64,000 bases of DNA from Wolfiporia cocos (taxonomy: Eukaryota > Basidiomycota > Agaricomycetes > Polyporales > Phaeolaceae): the NCBI GenBank assembly GCA_029448655.1, contig JACCLO010000005.1:2790001-2854000 (forward strand). Direction: 5' to 3'. The notes beneath the pieces were generated by a model, which saw nothing but the letters and a program-made list of their open reading frames with translations, searched no databases and was not told the DNA's origin. Shown piece after piece: positions 12,981-25,237 of this stretch (positions within the stretch are counted from its first letter, which is position 1; each line of letters opens with the position of its first letter). The position numbers and the translations under genes are program-made.

Positions 12981-15900
12981 TCAGGCAGTGCCATCCCCCA
13001 AGAATCTTGCTTTGACCTTCCCGCCGTTCAATCCGACGACCTTGACCACCTGCGGGTCATCCGGGACGAGGTCGATAGCCTGGTCGCTCCACCGGGCGTC
13101 ATCCCTGTCGACATCGAGGACGATTCCCTTGATCGGCTTCTTTGTTGACAACACCACAGATTGGCCATCGGACTGCACCGTGATGCTCAGGCCGAGGTCT
13201 TTAATATCGGGAAAACTGATGAACTTGAACGGTTCTGGCCTGGAAGCAAATCGGACGCATCATCAGCAGGAGAAGATCCAGGCCAGATGCTATCGATTGC
13301 GCGCACCAGTTCGAGTACCGGCTCAGGACGGCACCTGTACTATCCAGCAGGCGCGAGGATACAATGATGGTCTTGGGCACCTCGCTCAGCTTCGTGCGCG
13401 TGGGCTGGCCTGGCAGCGTTCCCCGGTATAGCTCTGTGCTTGCGTTCGGTGCGAGTACGATGTCCTTCGTGAACTTCTCTCTCGCGTCTGTGTGCAAGTC
13501 GAAGGTGGTGACTTCAAGGGTGGCCTTTTTCTCAGACAACGTGCTGTTGGTGCCCCAAATCTCCAGGATGGTCTCGATAGTGAAGTTCGCCGCAGTCAGA
13601 TCGTCGGCAAACGTCTTCTTGTCCTTTCGGGTCATGCCGACCGTGTACGGTCGAAGCTCGCGCTTAATAGCAAAGTATGCCGGCTTCGGGCGCAAGAAGT
13701 AGTCGACAATCGCCCACGAAGTCGTCGGCCAGCAGTCATTGATCTACAATATTGATGTTACGAATGGACGAATGGCAGAATGTCGCAGCCTCCCACACCT
13801 GCCAGACTAGAGCACCGGAGGTATATTCTTTGCCCTTACCCTGCCAGTTTCTTCTCCATAGGCGGTACGCCGAGGCAAGGGTCTCGGCCTGCATAATTTG
13901 TGTGTAATACACATAGCTGGGACGGGGTGAATTGGCGCCACTGGCGGCGTCCGTATATTGAATGTATTGCTCACCTGTCCAAGTCGAACGAGTGCTTAAA
14001 GTTCTCCACGAGGTAAAGCTAGAGCGCGTGCAAGGTTCTAGACGTGCATTCACTGTATGATCGGACGAAAGCTTACCTCTAGGCGACGTTCGAAGCCATC
14101 CGCCTTGTTATGGTTATTCATAACCCTGATTGTAACGTCAATCATCCATGAATCGAAATTTCGTCCGGATATCGTACCTCGACTGAGGATATCGCTCGGC
14201 CTTATTTCCGCCGAGCCAGTAATCCACCGTACGTATGTCAGGATACGCCTCCCTACGTAACGCCGGTCATGCAGGCATAGGTGGGACCGTCGTATAGAAC
14301 GTACATCCCAAATTCTGATACAAAGCGCCCCGCGAGAATATCCCAATTATGCCACGGTTCTTGGGAACCATGCCACACGTTCCCTATTTTATATTGCCGA
14401 CGTTTGTCACCAGGCAGCTATTGAATATTGAAGAGATGTTGAGCTTACATTGATGAAGGTCGCCGTAGTTCTTGTCAGTAGTGGGCTTGCCATACCCACT
14501 GTACGGAGAACTGCGGTGGTAATGGATATCACTCAGTCGCTCGACCACGGATGGCAGTAATCGCTCATAGATGTAACGCGCTGGGAATGTTGTGTTGCGG
14601 AAATCCGACTTCTCGTCGTTGTAGTCAAGATCAAGTTTGCTTGACTCCGCAAGTTGGTAATCTGTCAACCATCAGAACACTCTCGTATGCTTCACACATT
14701 GTCGACGGACCTTCATTGTTCCCGGCTGCAGTGAGACATCAGTGATGCTGCATCTCGAAGTCTCGACACATGCTCAAAGCTTACCGAATATGACCACGGA
14801 AGGATGGTGGCGCAGCCGCTTCACATTCTGCTCTGCCTCGACTTGGACGGATTGTGTGAAGGAATCGTATGCCGGGTACTGCGCACCACTGTGAGATCAC
14901 GCTGCCCCACTTACAGATCAAATGACTTACTTGACCACAACCGAACATGAAATCCTGCCAGACCAGAATGCCAAGTTCTACGTAATTATGAGCGTCAGAG
15001 TATTCAAATCGAGCGTTAAGGTAAATAACTACCATCAGAGATGTCATAGAAGTCATCGGCCTCGTAAATCCCACCTCCCCATACGCGAACCATGTTCTGG
15101 TTCCCATCAACAAGAAGCTGGAGCCACGCCCGATACCTCTCACGGGTCATCCTGCCCCAGTCGTATCAGCTCCATGCACTAGAACAGGAGACGAGTAGCA
15201 TACGTCGTCAGGAAGGAATCTGCTGGAATCCAGTTCGAGCCTGCAAGAAGGCGTCAAGCTCCCGCGTGAGCTAGAAGCAAGGTTGTTTACCGCCACAGAA
15301 GATTCTGATGTTGTTGATTTCGAAGAAGAACGATCGGCCTTCTTGACCGATCAGCTCATTCTGGACGACCCGAGCGCGGCGAAAGGCGACTTTCTGGACC
15401 TTGTGATCCAGCAAGCCGCCGTTCTGTCAAAGACGGGGGAATACATATTAGTGTCGTTCGACCCAGGGTAGCACAGCGCGTCGAGCACCTCATCCGCGAC
15501 TTTGATCTCGACTGTATACAGCGGCTGTTTGCCGTAGCCCACGGGATACCATAGGTCATATGTTCCGGCAGACATCTTGAAGCGCGCTTTGGCTTCCGAG
15601 TGGAAGATTTCGATGTTGTTCTGGCCAGACACAAGAGAATTGTCCGGGCCCCGCAAATTAACCGAAGCAATGCTATGGTTGTCACGCGACAGAGAGAAAG
15701 TGACGTCGAGCACCGCAGACAAGTCCTCAGATACTCTGGCACGGACGTCGACGTCAGTAATGCGCGCTTGGTATGTCTCGAGCTTGATCGGCTTCCATGG
15801 ACCGACAGTCATGAGAATCGGACCTGGGAAGGCAAATGAGCCATGCAAGAGTGGGGTCGAGTAGGCATTTTCGACAGACCCCAGTCCCAGCCATAGCTAT

Positions 15901-16753
15901 GCGACATCAACATCTATTCAACCGAATTTGGGACGCTAGACCCACTTGTACTGCGCCTTGCGGACATGCAGGCGACTGGAATCCCCGTTCCAGAGATTGT
16001 ATTTTTGGTGAGCCTTCTCAATTTCTCTACCCTATGGAGCAAACAATCAGATATGATGCTAATCCTGAGGCATGCTGACCCACCTTACGGAATGCGCTGA
16101 TGAACTGGATTTCCAATTCATTTGTGCCCACCACGAGGAGCTGCTGCACGGAAACTCTATGTGAGATGAACTGGTTTTCGGTCCTGTTCAAAGAAGGAAG
16201 TAATATCCCATCGTCCCTCAGCAATGAGCCCAAAAATGAAAGCGGAATCTATGTACTCCAGAATCTTCTGCCCATTCTGTCGGTGCAAGTGTGAGTATCG
16301 TACGAGTGCGGAGTCAAATGGCCATATCTACCAGCGTCACAGTTGCGAACGTGTCTAGTCCATCGAAGACTAGGTCTACATTGGGCGCAGATGCTTCAGC
16401 CTCGCTGGCGGTAAATTGTGTCTTGAATGCCCATGGCGCCTCGCCGATCCCTGCGCGTTATCAGGTTATCAGATAAGATCGAGTAGATCGTCAGCGGACG
16501 CCACGTACACTGGACGTCCCACTCATGCAGGCCGATGAACTACGGAACAGTGACACGCGTCCAAATCAATAGAAGCGGGAGGTAGAGAAGCGTCTTCACG
16601 TACCGGGTCGGGAATTCGCTTATGCTTGATCAGCTCGACATGCACGGTCGTCGGGAACGAATGCACGGGTAGCCACTCGCCCGCCTGCACAACCTCGCCG
16701 CCGCCGACTTGCGTGAAGCTCCAGCCGTCGTGTAGCACCCTGGAGATGGTCAT
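12981..16753 (-). CDS. beta-mannosidase, glycoside hydrolase family 2 (class B-like)
   Basis: Hydrolyses terminal beta-mannosides from manno-oligosaccharides and N-glycan remnants. There is no signal peptide (MTISRVLHDGWSFTQ), so it is probably cytosolic. I assembled 22 exons: 16604-16753, 16509-16539, 16332-16450, 16257-16276, 16084-16183, 15946-16031, 15880-15896, 15489-15823, 15291-15423, 15204-15240, 15033-15151, 14931-14977, 14785-14878, 14711-14725, 14449-14661, 14305-14383, 14178-14252, 14077-14125, 13975-14018, 13799-13916, 13307-13743 and 12981-13239. They sum to 2577 nt or 858 aa. Landmarks are YGWDWGPILMTVGPW, VRVWGGGIYE, the acid/base Glu434 in AGNNED and the nucleophile Glu529 in RFVSEFGMEAYPD. 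The end of the catalytic domain reads QINDCWPTTSWAIVDYF. Three exons are only 15, 17 and 20 nt. It lies 289 bp downstream of an MFS transporter on the same strand. Confidence 0.95.
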
Positions 16754-17042
16754 GGTGAATTACGAAGAGCAGCAGCGTCCCCTCCTCGGACCGCCCCCTT
16801 TTACTAGCCCATAATCGACGCTGTCCTGGTCAGCTGCACGCACCGCGGGATTGCTGCCGAGGTAACCCCGCTGCCGGGGCTACTCGCGCCGCAAGCCCGC
16901 ACCACCTTGCTCTCTTGATCATTCGCGCGATGGTTGGTCGCCGTTCTATTCCCACTGACGGTTCGCCGTGCGGGCATTGACAGGTAGTATGGGTGATACA
17001 TTGCAGTTCGTTAGGACATACACGCATGAAGTCGTCTAGTTT

Positions 17043-19042
17043 TCAGGTCAAATACCGGAAACCACTTGGACGGCCCTCCTCCACCTCCTTTCGGGCAAAT
17101 CCATTGTTCAGATGCTCCAGATGTCTTTTGAACAGATAACACAGTACAATGCAGAAGCCGTTCGTCGATATGCATATTGCGTATGAGTATCGGTAGGACG
17201 GGCCCCATGCCGTTGGCCAAACATAGCTGTGGGATTCGTTCGCTCTTTCAAGGTTCACATTCTGACAATCGGATGAAGAACTTACGAGCCAGCCACGTTG
17301 CCTAGCTGAGAGAACGCGTTAATGCAAGCGAGCGCGACTGCCCGCTTCGCTGGCGGCCGCGGAATCGAATTGCTCACCCATGCCAGGAACGTAATAAATG
17401 CAGCATACGACTGCGCCATCAGGAATCTGCGATGCCTAGTCAATCTCGTTCTCACTCAGCGAAGCAGCAAACGTGCTCACAAGGAGACATATCGGGCCGC
17501 CGTGTTCATGGTGGCACTGGCGATCACAAAGCCGACGATCCCAAAGGCTAGCGGGATAGCGATATGCCAGAACCGTTCTCCATTTTTATCCGAGTGTCTG
17601 CCGATATTTCCGTCATGAACACCCCTGACCGTGTGGTAGACATGTTTTCCCACCTCGTCACAGCGAACGCCACAGCTGTGGCAAAGCCCCACGGAGGCGC
17701 GCATAGCAAGAGCGTGACCGTGGTCGAAAATCCCATCGTCGCGCTCAGCGTTGGGAAGAACGCGTTGAACGACAGCGAGATGACCATGCTCGTAAGCGCA
17801 AGCGCGAGCAGCCAGACCTTGCCGTCCAAGAACGCCATCCGGAGCCCCGCGAACTGGTTCGCGGCCTCCTTGTTCTCTTCGTCGCCCATGCCGATGTCCT
17901 CCTCCATGCGCCGCTCCGCGAGCCGCACTTCAAGCGGGCTCAGCCACGTGTGCGACGTGGAAGGGAAGTCGGGTAGCACGAACAGCGCACACGCGGCGAC
18001 AAAGATGGTGAGTGCGCCTTCGATGAAGAACAGCCAGCTGTGTGCAACAAAGCGATATTAATCCGAGGCACATGGTGACGGAACGGGCGTACGTACCGCC
18101 ATGCCGAGTGCCCCAGTTTGCCCTCCATGCCGTTCAAGATGCCCGAGGCAATGAGGGAGCCGAATGCGTTGCTGATTAGGTTCCCGCAGGAGAGAACCGC
18201 GGTGCGGACGCCGAGCTCAGACCGCTTGTACCATTTCGAGAGCAGGAAGAGGGCTCCAGGGAAGAACGCTGCTTCGACGAAGCCAAGGAAGAAGCGAGTT
18301 AACAAGGCACCGATGAAGCTGCATAATATCCATTAGTTTAGCTCATCCGGATACGCGAATATGACCGACTTCGTGGTGACTCCTAAAGATAGTCCGCGGT
18401 TCAGTTTTGTACCCGATCGTTGTGTATGGTCGAGACCAACCTGTCAGACAGGAGATGGCTCCCCAAATCATCATACAGCATGGAAGATACACAGATGGCT
18501 TCCCGATATAATTCAGTAGCATGTTCCTGCAGAGATACAAAGCTCAAGTCAGCCACGCCGATAGTGGTCAGTCAGTACGCGGTGGTATTTGACTCACGAG
18601 GGCACTTGCATCAAAATGTAGCCTACATACAGAATACTGAGGAGAGTATCGAATTGCTGACCCTCGAGATGGAGGTCTTCTTCGAAACCACGCAACCTTG
18701 CCGCACTGTGCGAGGGTAAGTATATCCGCTCCCCAGCTATCGCCGTGATGTCTTACGATGCATTGTTGCGGTCGATCTACCAGAAGGATAGTCCGGGTGA
18801 GTACGGGACATACACGCATGGCTTGGAGCGCGTACATAGTTGAGAATGTAAATAACAACCAGAATGGACACACGCAGATCAAGTTTGCGGAGCAGTTTCT
18901 TTTCCAGCTGACGGCGTGCCTCCGGACCCCCGAACTCTGCGTCGTCGTCCGCGTCCTCGGGAACAACGGCCGTTTCCTCTGCGACATACTCCGGGTCGTC
19001 GAGTTTCTTCGTTACTAATGGATCGCTTGACGAAGAGGCCAT
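17043..19042 (-). CDS. MFS transporter, anion:cation symporter type (copy 1)
   Basis: Major facilitator of the Dal5/Tna1-like group, which in fungi takes up organic anions, vitamins or allantoate. The substrate here is unknown. Ten exons: 18836-19042, 18757-18776, 18598-18705, 18441-18526, 18370-18382, 18097-18318, 17654-18037, 17481-17597, 17286-17426 and 17043-17226. They sum to 1482 nt or 493 aa. An acidic cytoplasmic N-terminus precedes DLRVSILVVIYILNY (TM1). RFFLGFVEAAFFPGALFLL is the family signature around TM4-5. The exon order, including a 20-nt and a 13-nt exon, is the same as in the copies at 22666 and 25238. One extra intron (18038-18096) is unique to this copy. It is divergent from the editing-protein gene at 19543. 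Confidence 0.93.
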
Positions 19043-19542
19043 GGCAATTGAATAAATGTGCAAGGAGACCAATGTAGTCGCTGTCAGCCTGAAGGCCCGC
19101 TGGCAAGGCCCGTGGACGCGCTCGGCTCGCGCTTTATAGCATGCATGTTGCTATCAGGAAAATTCCTCATGATGCCGCAGGTACAGCCAATAACCAGAGA
19201 ATACAACTGGACCCGGGTTAGCTCCGGGTAGCGTGTAGCTACGAAGCAGGCGACAGTGACCAGGTATTCAGAGAGCCCCCACTGATCCAGCCAAGCTCGT
19301 CGTCGCTGTCGTCCGCCCGCAAAGCGATCCTGCCGAGTGCCCCGCGGGGTCGATGTCCGGCCCATCTCGAGCCGACATTTCCCCGGATTCTGATCGATCG
19401 CATCAGTGATGCGCTCTCCAATCAGACGCGCGGGACTGGAGACCGAGTCAATCTCGCTCATTATGCCGTCGGCTTTCGACTCGACCTTCGACCAGCACTT
19501 GCAATATAACGAGTTCGTGTTTTTCGCTGGTCACACAGGAGA
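19043..19542. other. divergent intergenic region
   Basis: Five hundred bases between the starts of MFS copy 1 (-) and the alanyl-tRNA editing gene (+). It presumably contains both promoters. No gene is supported. Confidence 0.5.
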
Positions 19543-21201
19543 ATGTCTGCAACTGCCGTGCTTCTTCCGCCGGTGACACCCCCGACGTACCATCGCATCG
19601 TTTCTCCAACGCTCAAGGTGCCCGATGACCCTCAAGTCTCCATTCCAGTCGGCCTACTTGCCTGCCAAAGTATTTACCCTGCCAAGAATGCATAATGACC
19701 GTTCCTGATTGTATGCGATCCAGGGGACCCTCTTCTGTATGAGATCGCCACAACGGTAGTGAGCTGCACAGTATCCCAGTCTCCGCCATCGAACGGCAAG
19801 AAGAGCAAGAAGGACAGGGCGCCGCCATCACCCACAGAACCTCTGCTGGGCGTTGTCCTGCATGACACTGTGATCTTTCCGGAGGGCGGCGGACAGCCCT
19901 CAGACATTGGTCTACTGACGACTGCCAATGGCGAAGTGTGGAATGTCGTCGAGGCGAAACGACACGGTGGACATGCCGTGCATTACGTCAGAGCGAAGAG
20001 CGACAATACGGATGCTGCACTGGCTGCGTTTACGCCGGGAACGACGGTCGTTGTCGCTCTGGGAGAGGAGGGCTTCAAGCGGCGGCTGGATCACGTAAGT
20101 TCTGCAGTTGTACGCGGACTTCGTGACGCTCAGAAATTGTAGATGAGTATGCATACATCGCAGCATCTGCTGTCAGCAGTGATTGAGAAGCGTCTCAACC
20201 TCCCAACTCTATCATGGGCAACCACGGCCTTCCCTGCACCCTGTTACATCGAGATACCGCGATCCATGACGCCCGAGGAGATTGCATCCGTCCAAGAGGA
20301 GGCGAACCGCCTTGTATTCGAAGGGCGCAGCATTCACATAGAGGTACAAGAGCTTGACCAAGCCGGCATAGAAGAGGGCCAGCGGAGCGCGAGTAAGGGG
20401 CTTCCGGTAGACTACACTGGCGGGATCAAGCGGGCTGTCATCATTGATAGAGTCGATCGAAGTCTGTGCGTCTTCCTCGCCGCATATTTACCTGGTTGGT
20501 TGACCGGATCCCTGCCGCGCAGATGCTGCGGCACGCACATGCCCTCGTTGCACAACCATCAGCTCTTCATCCTCCCGCACACGGACACCCTTGCGCGCGG
20601 TAGCACGAGCTCCGCGCGCCTTTACTTCGTTGCGGGCCCACGCCTGCTGCACTATGCCGCGTCCGCGCATGCGCTGCTTACACGCGCGGCCGCAACGCTC
20701 AGCTGTGGCGCACCACTCGTGCCCGAGCGCGTCGAACAGCTCGTGGACGACCGTAAGCGCGCGACGAAGCGCGTCGAGGACGTCGAGGGAGAGCTCGCGG
20801 CGCTCCTCGCCAGGGAGCTTATCAGGGTAGTGTCGGAGAAAGTGGACGGGCCGGTGCTTCTGCATAGGCACCGGACAGACGACTCGGTGAATGCGCTTGG
20901 TTTTTTGAATGCGATCTCGATGGCGTTTGCGAACGAGGTCGCTGGGAAGTCGGACCCGCCGTCGTACCTTGTGGTGCTATCTTCATCGCCGTCTGCTCAG
21001 ATAGCGTCTAGCACTAGCGTGGTATTAATCTTTGGCTCGGACGAGAAGAAAGTGCGTGAGGTTGGGGAGGGGTTGAAGACTAAGTTAAGCGTCAGAGGCG
21101 GAGGTAAGGGGACGCGTTGGAGCGGTAAGTTCACCGGTGTCTGGTTGGATACGCGTGAGGGGGCAATGGTAAAAGAAGTGCTGCAGTCGGCTAGAGTATG
21201 A
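19543..21201 (+). CDS. free-standing alanyl-tRNA editing protein (AlaX/AARSD1-like)
   Basis: Deacylates Ser-tRNA(Ala), correcting alanyl-tRNA synthetase errors in trans. Four exons (19543-19669, 19724-20094, 20143-20465 and 20523-21201) give 1500 nt or 499 aa. The N-terminal half has the second-additional-domain fold with FPEGGGQPSDIG near residue 100, then RLDHMSMHTSQHLLSAV. The HTSQH motif supplies two zinc ligands; CCGTH further on supplies the Cys and His. The C-terminal half is a longer helical extension as in eukaryotic AARSD1. The last intron (20466-20522) is 57 nt, so the frame stays open if it is retained, but its removal restores the compact LCCGTH sequence. It is flanked by transporters and convergent with the RING gene. 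Confidence 0.9.
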
Positions 21202-21322
21202 TATAGATGATGCTTTCTACATCCACAAGTGGTTTTACAATTGGAAGTGAATTACACACTATACAGGAACCAGAGAGTGCGCCGAATCGTTGCTACAAAC
21301 CAATACACAATATACAATAAAG

Positions 21323-22288
21323 CTAGAGCACCATGTCATATGGCGAGGAGGTGCGGGACATGCTACTTCCGTCCTGCCGTCGTGTTATGGTGGTCTCCAG
21401 TCTGACAATCTTCGGCGACGAACACCCCAGCATCTGCAAAGGACCTGTGAGACGCAGGACAATTGGGGACTCCGTTAAGCACTCACTATCTTGGGCTTCG
21501 ATCTCTCCCCTTTCGTCGAGGAGGATGTCACCGTCCGAGAAGCTCTCAGAGCCGTCCCCATCGCTTAGGCCCAGATTCTCCATGCTATCACCATGTTCTC
21601 CAGCAGCATCCAATGCTCCTGACACAACAGCGGTAGCCAGCTCTTCCATTGGTTCCGGGGGAAAGGAGTCTGAACCCAATTCGTCCGTGTCAAATCCATC
21701 GTCAACCCAGAAGCCGTCGTCGTCGTCAATTTCCATGTCCCCATCAAAGTCGTCCGCGTCCAAGAAGCCGTCGTCTTCGTCATCGTCGTCGTCTTCGCCC
21801 GGAACGTAGTCCCCGTCGGAGGACTCATAGTCCGACTCGGTGATGGGCCGGATATTTGCGAATTGGTGGCGACAGGTGGGACAGGTGCCGTGCTATTGCA
21901 AAGGGCTGTCAGCAGCGCCGGGAGCACGAAGACGGCGTACGTACTCGACCACGTATCCATTCAACCATGCTATATGCACTCCACGTCAGACACCAAAACC
22001 GTATATCGCACAGAGTGGCCCGACTTACTCTACCCGACAGAAGACATGGCCGCATCCTTCCAGCTTCGTGACGCCCATGAGGGCAACCGGTTCAGCGGCT
22101 ATCTCAGCCGACAGGCCCTCGTTTTGCACATGACCTTCATAAATACTCTCGAACGTGTTCAAGCAAATAGGACAAGAGTCGCCCAGGGGGATGCTTTCCT
22201 TCGCCAGCGTAGGGAGCTCCGAGATGGCGAGCGCCATGCGTTCGTGGGTCGAGAGGAAGATCTCCTCTATGGGGTGCACGCGAGACAT
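21323..22288 (-). CDS. RING finger protein, putative E3 ubiquitin ligase
   Basis: Exons 22029-22288, 21945-21969 and 21323-21892 give 855 nt or 284 aa. The N-terminal third holds a RING domain: CPICLNTF, a long loop, then GCGHVFCRVDMVEWIRG and GTCPTCRHQF. This gives C-x2-C, C-x-H-x2-C and C-x2-C ligand pairs. The rest is strongly acidic, with runs of Asp and Glu, and has no membrane segment. A 42-nt in-frame stretch at 21445-21486 has intron-like ends (GTGAGT and CACAG); if removed, the protein is 270 aa. E3 activity is inferred from the RING. Substrates are unknown. Its 5' end faces MFS copy 2 across 377 bp. Confidence 0.85.
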
Positions 22289-22665
22289 TATAAGGATAAT
22301 AAAGAGTCTAGACAAGAATAACGAGTAAGCGGGTGGCCTCCAGCGCGTGAGCAAAATGAGCACGGAGCAGACGCTGCCGGGTACAAAGAGGAAGCGCCCG
22401 CCCCGCACGGTTCGCGTCCATCACGTGTGCGTTCCTGATCGCCGCGACGCGACGACCGTTAGCGCTTGGTCCCGGGACGGACACCGTCTTATCGTCCACA
22501 GTATTTCCGTGCCGCAGATCCTGTGACCGTGCTCGACGCTGCCGTAGCAAGAAGAGCGGCCATGTCAATCTTGCGGTTGCGGAGAACGCGGAGCTCCTCA
22601 AATATGCGCTCTTGGCTGTGGGGTGTGCGAGCGCACCTCACGTCTCGCAGCCAACTGCTTCGTGG
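22289..22665. other. divergent intergenic region
   Basis: Promoter space between the RING gene (-) and MFS copy 2 (+). I see no gene. Confidence 0.5.
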
Positions 22666-24573
22666 ATGATGACTTTTGAGCACAACCAGCACCCTGAGAC
22701 TCCAGTCGAGGAGAAGGGTGAAGATGTTGAGTCTGTGCAAGTTCTTGAAGACGACCCCGAGGTCGAATTCGGTGGCACCGAAGCACGGAGGAAACTGGAG
22801 AGGCGGTTGCTCTGGAAGTTGGACGCGCGCATGTTCATCCTGGTCATCATCTACATTCTAAACTACGTGGGTCATTGAATTATTGCAGCCAAGCCAACAA
22901 CTGACGGAGATGCACGCAGATTGACCGCAACAATGCGGGGTATGCTCAATCTGCCGCGATCTGACACACACGCCGAGAGATCTGACATGACCTTCTCACA
23001 GAGCGGCGCGACTCAAAGGCTTCGAAGCAGATCTTCACCTCGAAGGGCAGCAATTTGCGACACTGCTATCCATCTTATACGTCGGATACATCATCATGCA
23101 GATTCCTTCGTGAGTGAGAACTTCGCCAGCCACACCATCCTCACACCAAGACATCTCCCCCGTCAGAAATATGATACTCAACTATATAGGAAAGCCTTCA
23201 TTGCAATTGCCTGTGTGCATGATTATATGGGGTGTTCTCTCAATTTTGACCGGTAAGAATGACCTACCGGTGGATACTCTGTATTGACTCATGGACCAGG
23301 AATAACAAAAAAGTAGGCAGTTTTGATGAACATATGATCGTAACTCACGTTTTCCGGCAGCTTTGTTGGCGCCTTATTGACCCGGTTCTTTCTCGGCTTC
23401 GTGGAGGCGGCGTTCTTCCCTGGCGCACTGTTTCTAATTAGTAAGTGGTACAAGCGAAGCGAACTCGGCGCACGGACCGCCATCCTATACGGTGGCAACA
23501 TCATCAGCAACGCTTTTGGTGCGCTCATTGCCTCAGGCATTCTCGACAGCATGCAAGGCAAGCTGGGCAAAGCGGCCTGGCGCTGGCTCTTCTACATCGA
23601 GGGCTCCCTCACCGTCTTCTTTGCCATTTGCGCGATCTTCATCCTCCCTGACTTTCCTGCGACCACTCATGCTAGGTGGCTGAGCCCGATCGAGCAGCGC
23701 CTGGCCCTCAAGCGCATGGAAGAGGATGCTGGGGTGGGCGATGAGCATGAGACGGAAGTTGGTCGGACCGGATCTGGTCTGTGGATGGCAATCACGGACT
23801 GGAAGGTCTGGTGGATGGCATTTGCAATGCTAAGCCAAGTGGTCGCCCTGAGCTTCAATGCATACTTCCCTACGTTGAGTGCTACGATGGGCTTCGACAC
23901 AACGGTGTCTTTGTTACTCTGTGCGCCGCCGTTTGTACTCACCGCTATATTGGCGTATATTAACTCCCGGTAAGTGAAGTTCTCACCTGAGCGAATCCGT
24001 GTTAAACGAGCTACTGCAGGCATTCTGACTGGACTGGAGAACGGTTCTATCATATGACAATCTCATGGGCACTGGGCATTGTGGGCTTCATCATCGCTAT
24101 CTGTACTATGAATGTCGCCGCGCGATATGTCTCCCTGTGAGTTGGGGACCAATGTCGAATGTCGTGATTATACTAAGATCGCGGAATCCTAGGTTCTTGA
24201 TGGCGCAGCAATATGCAGGCTTCGTTGTACTCTATACGTGGGTTAGCAACTCTTTCCCCCGGCCTCCTTCAAAACGTGCAGTGGCGGTAGCGCTGGTCAA
24301 TGCCTTCTCGCAGCTGGGGAATGTTGCCGGATCGTGAGTAAACAGGTCAAGATGTAACGTTATCTCTAAGCTAAATCCGACATCAGATACGTCTGGCCGA
24401 GCAACTGGGGCCCAACCTATCGCTACTCTTATGCTATCTGCATTGCGACGTCAGGCTGGGCTATCGTGATGTGCTATATTTTCAAGTTACATTTGATCTC
24501 ACTAAACAAGAAGCTCGATAAAGAGGAGGAGGAACGCGGTGTAAAAGAGAAAGGGTTCCGGTATCTTATATGA
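22666..24573 (+). CDS. MFS transporter, anion:cation symporter type (copy 2)
   Basis: Paralogue of the transporters at 17043 and 25238. Nine exons: 22666-22866, 22920-22939, 23002-23109, 23167-23252, 23300-23312, 23361-23969, 24020-24136, 24193-24333 and 24387-24573. They sum to 1482 nt or 493 aa. The start may also be the next codon, since the protein begins Met-Met. The 20-nt exon encodes IDRNNA; the 13-nt exon encodes part of GITKNF. RFFLGFVEAAFFPGALFLI and FNAYFPTLSATMGFDTTV match copy 3 closely. Substrate is unknown; the family carries organic anions and vitamins. The central 609-nt exon corresponds to two exons in copy 1, so copies 2 and 3 are the closer pair in structure. Confidence 0.93.
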
Positions 24574-25237
24574 TGATCGAGTGCGTGGTCGTCAGTACAT
24601 GCATTGACCTGGAGATCACTGATTGACAAATAGTCCCGATGTACAGGCATTAGGCCTTATTACGATCTTTGTAATTGTAGCGTTTGCGTTCTAGATCTGG
24701 CTTGACCCTCGGTCGCATCCGCGGGTCCGGCCAACTCTCATCTCGAAAGTCTCATTAACGCTTTCATTCCATACCTTGGGTCCGCATATACAGAGATCTG
24801 AGGGCCCTCGCCGCAGACGCAAGCAGATCGTGACGAGTTGATGAATCTTGTCTGTTTTCCTCCGCGTGTTCAGCTGACGCTTAGACGCCAGCATCTAGCT
24901 AACCATAGACCCTTGTTTAAACATCATGCTTTGATTTCGAATCACAGGTTACAAATGAACCGTAAATTGCACATTAGATCGATGTCAATATGACCGTTGT
25001 GGGTCCTCATGTCAATCATTGTGGCAACTCCCCTGGTCAGCAGCCCCATCGCCCGGGACGTGCGCGCCACCGTCTTCCGGGAAGAGTCTCATGACTACCT
25101 TCTATGCCCAAAGAGCATAGTACGAGAAGGACCAGTGTTATTCAAGAGTGGTGAAGAAGATGCGTACCGGACAATATCAACACTCTGTCTCTGTGCTGGG
25201 GGGTCTCTAGCTCCTAGCCGCTGCTCTGTATGTCCCG
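24574..25237. other. intergenic region between MFS copies 2 and 3
   Basis: About 660 bp with no supported gene. It should hold the 3' end of copy 2 and the promoter of copy 3. Confidence 0.5.

Noticed and set aside
21445..21486. A 42-nt intron in the RING gene
   Set aside because: It has GTGAGT and CACAG ends but is shorter than the other introns and keeps the frame if retained. Not used in the main model and noted as an alternative.
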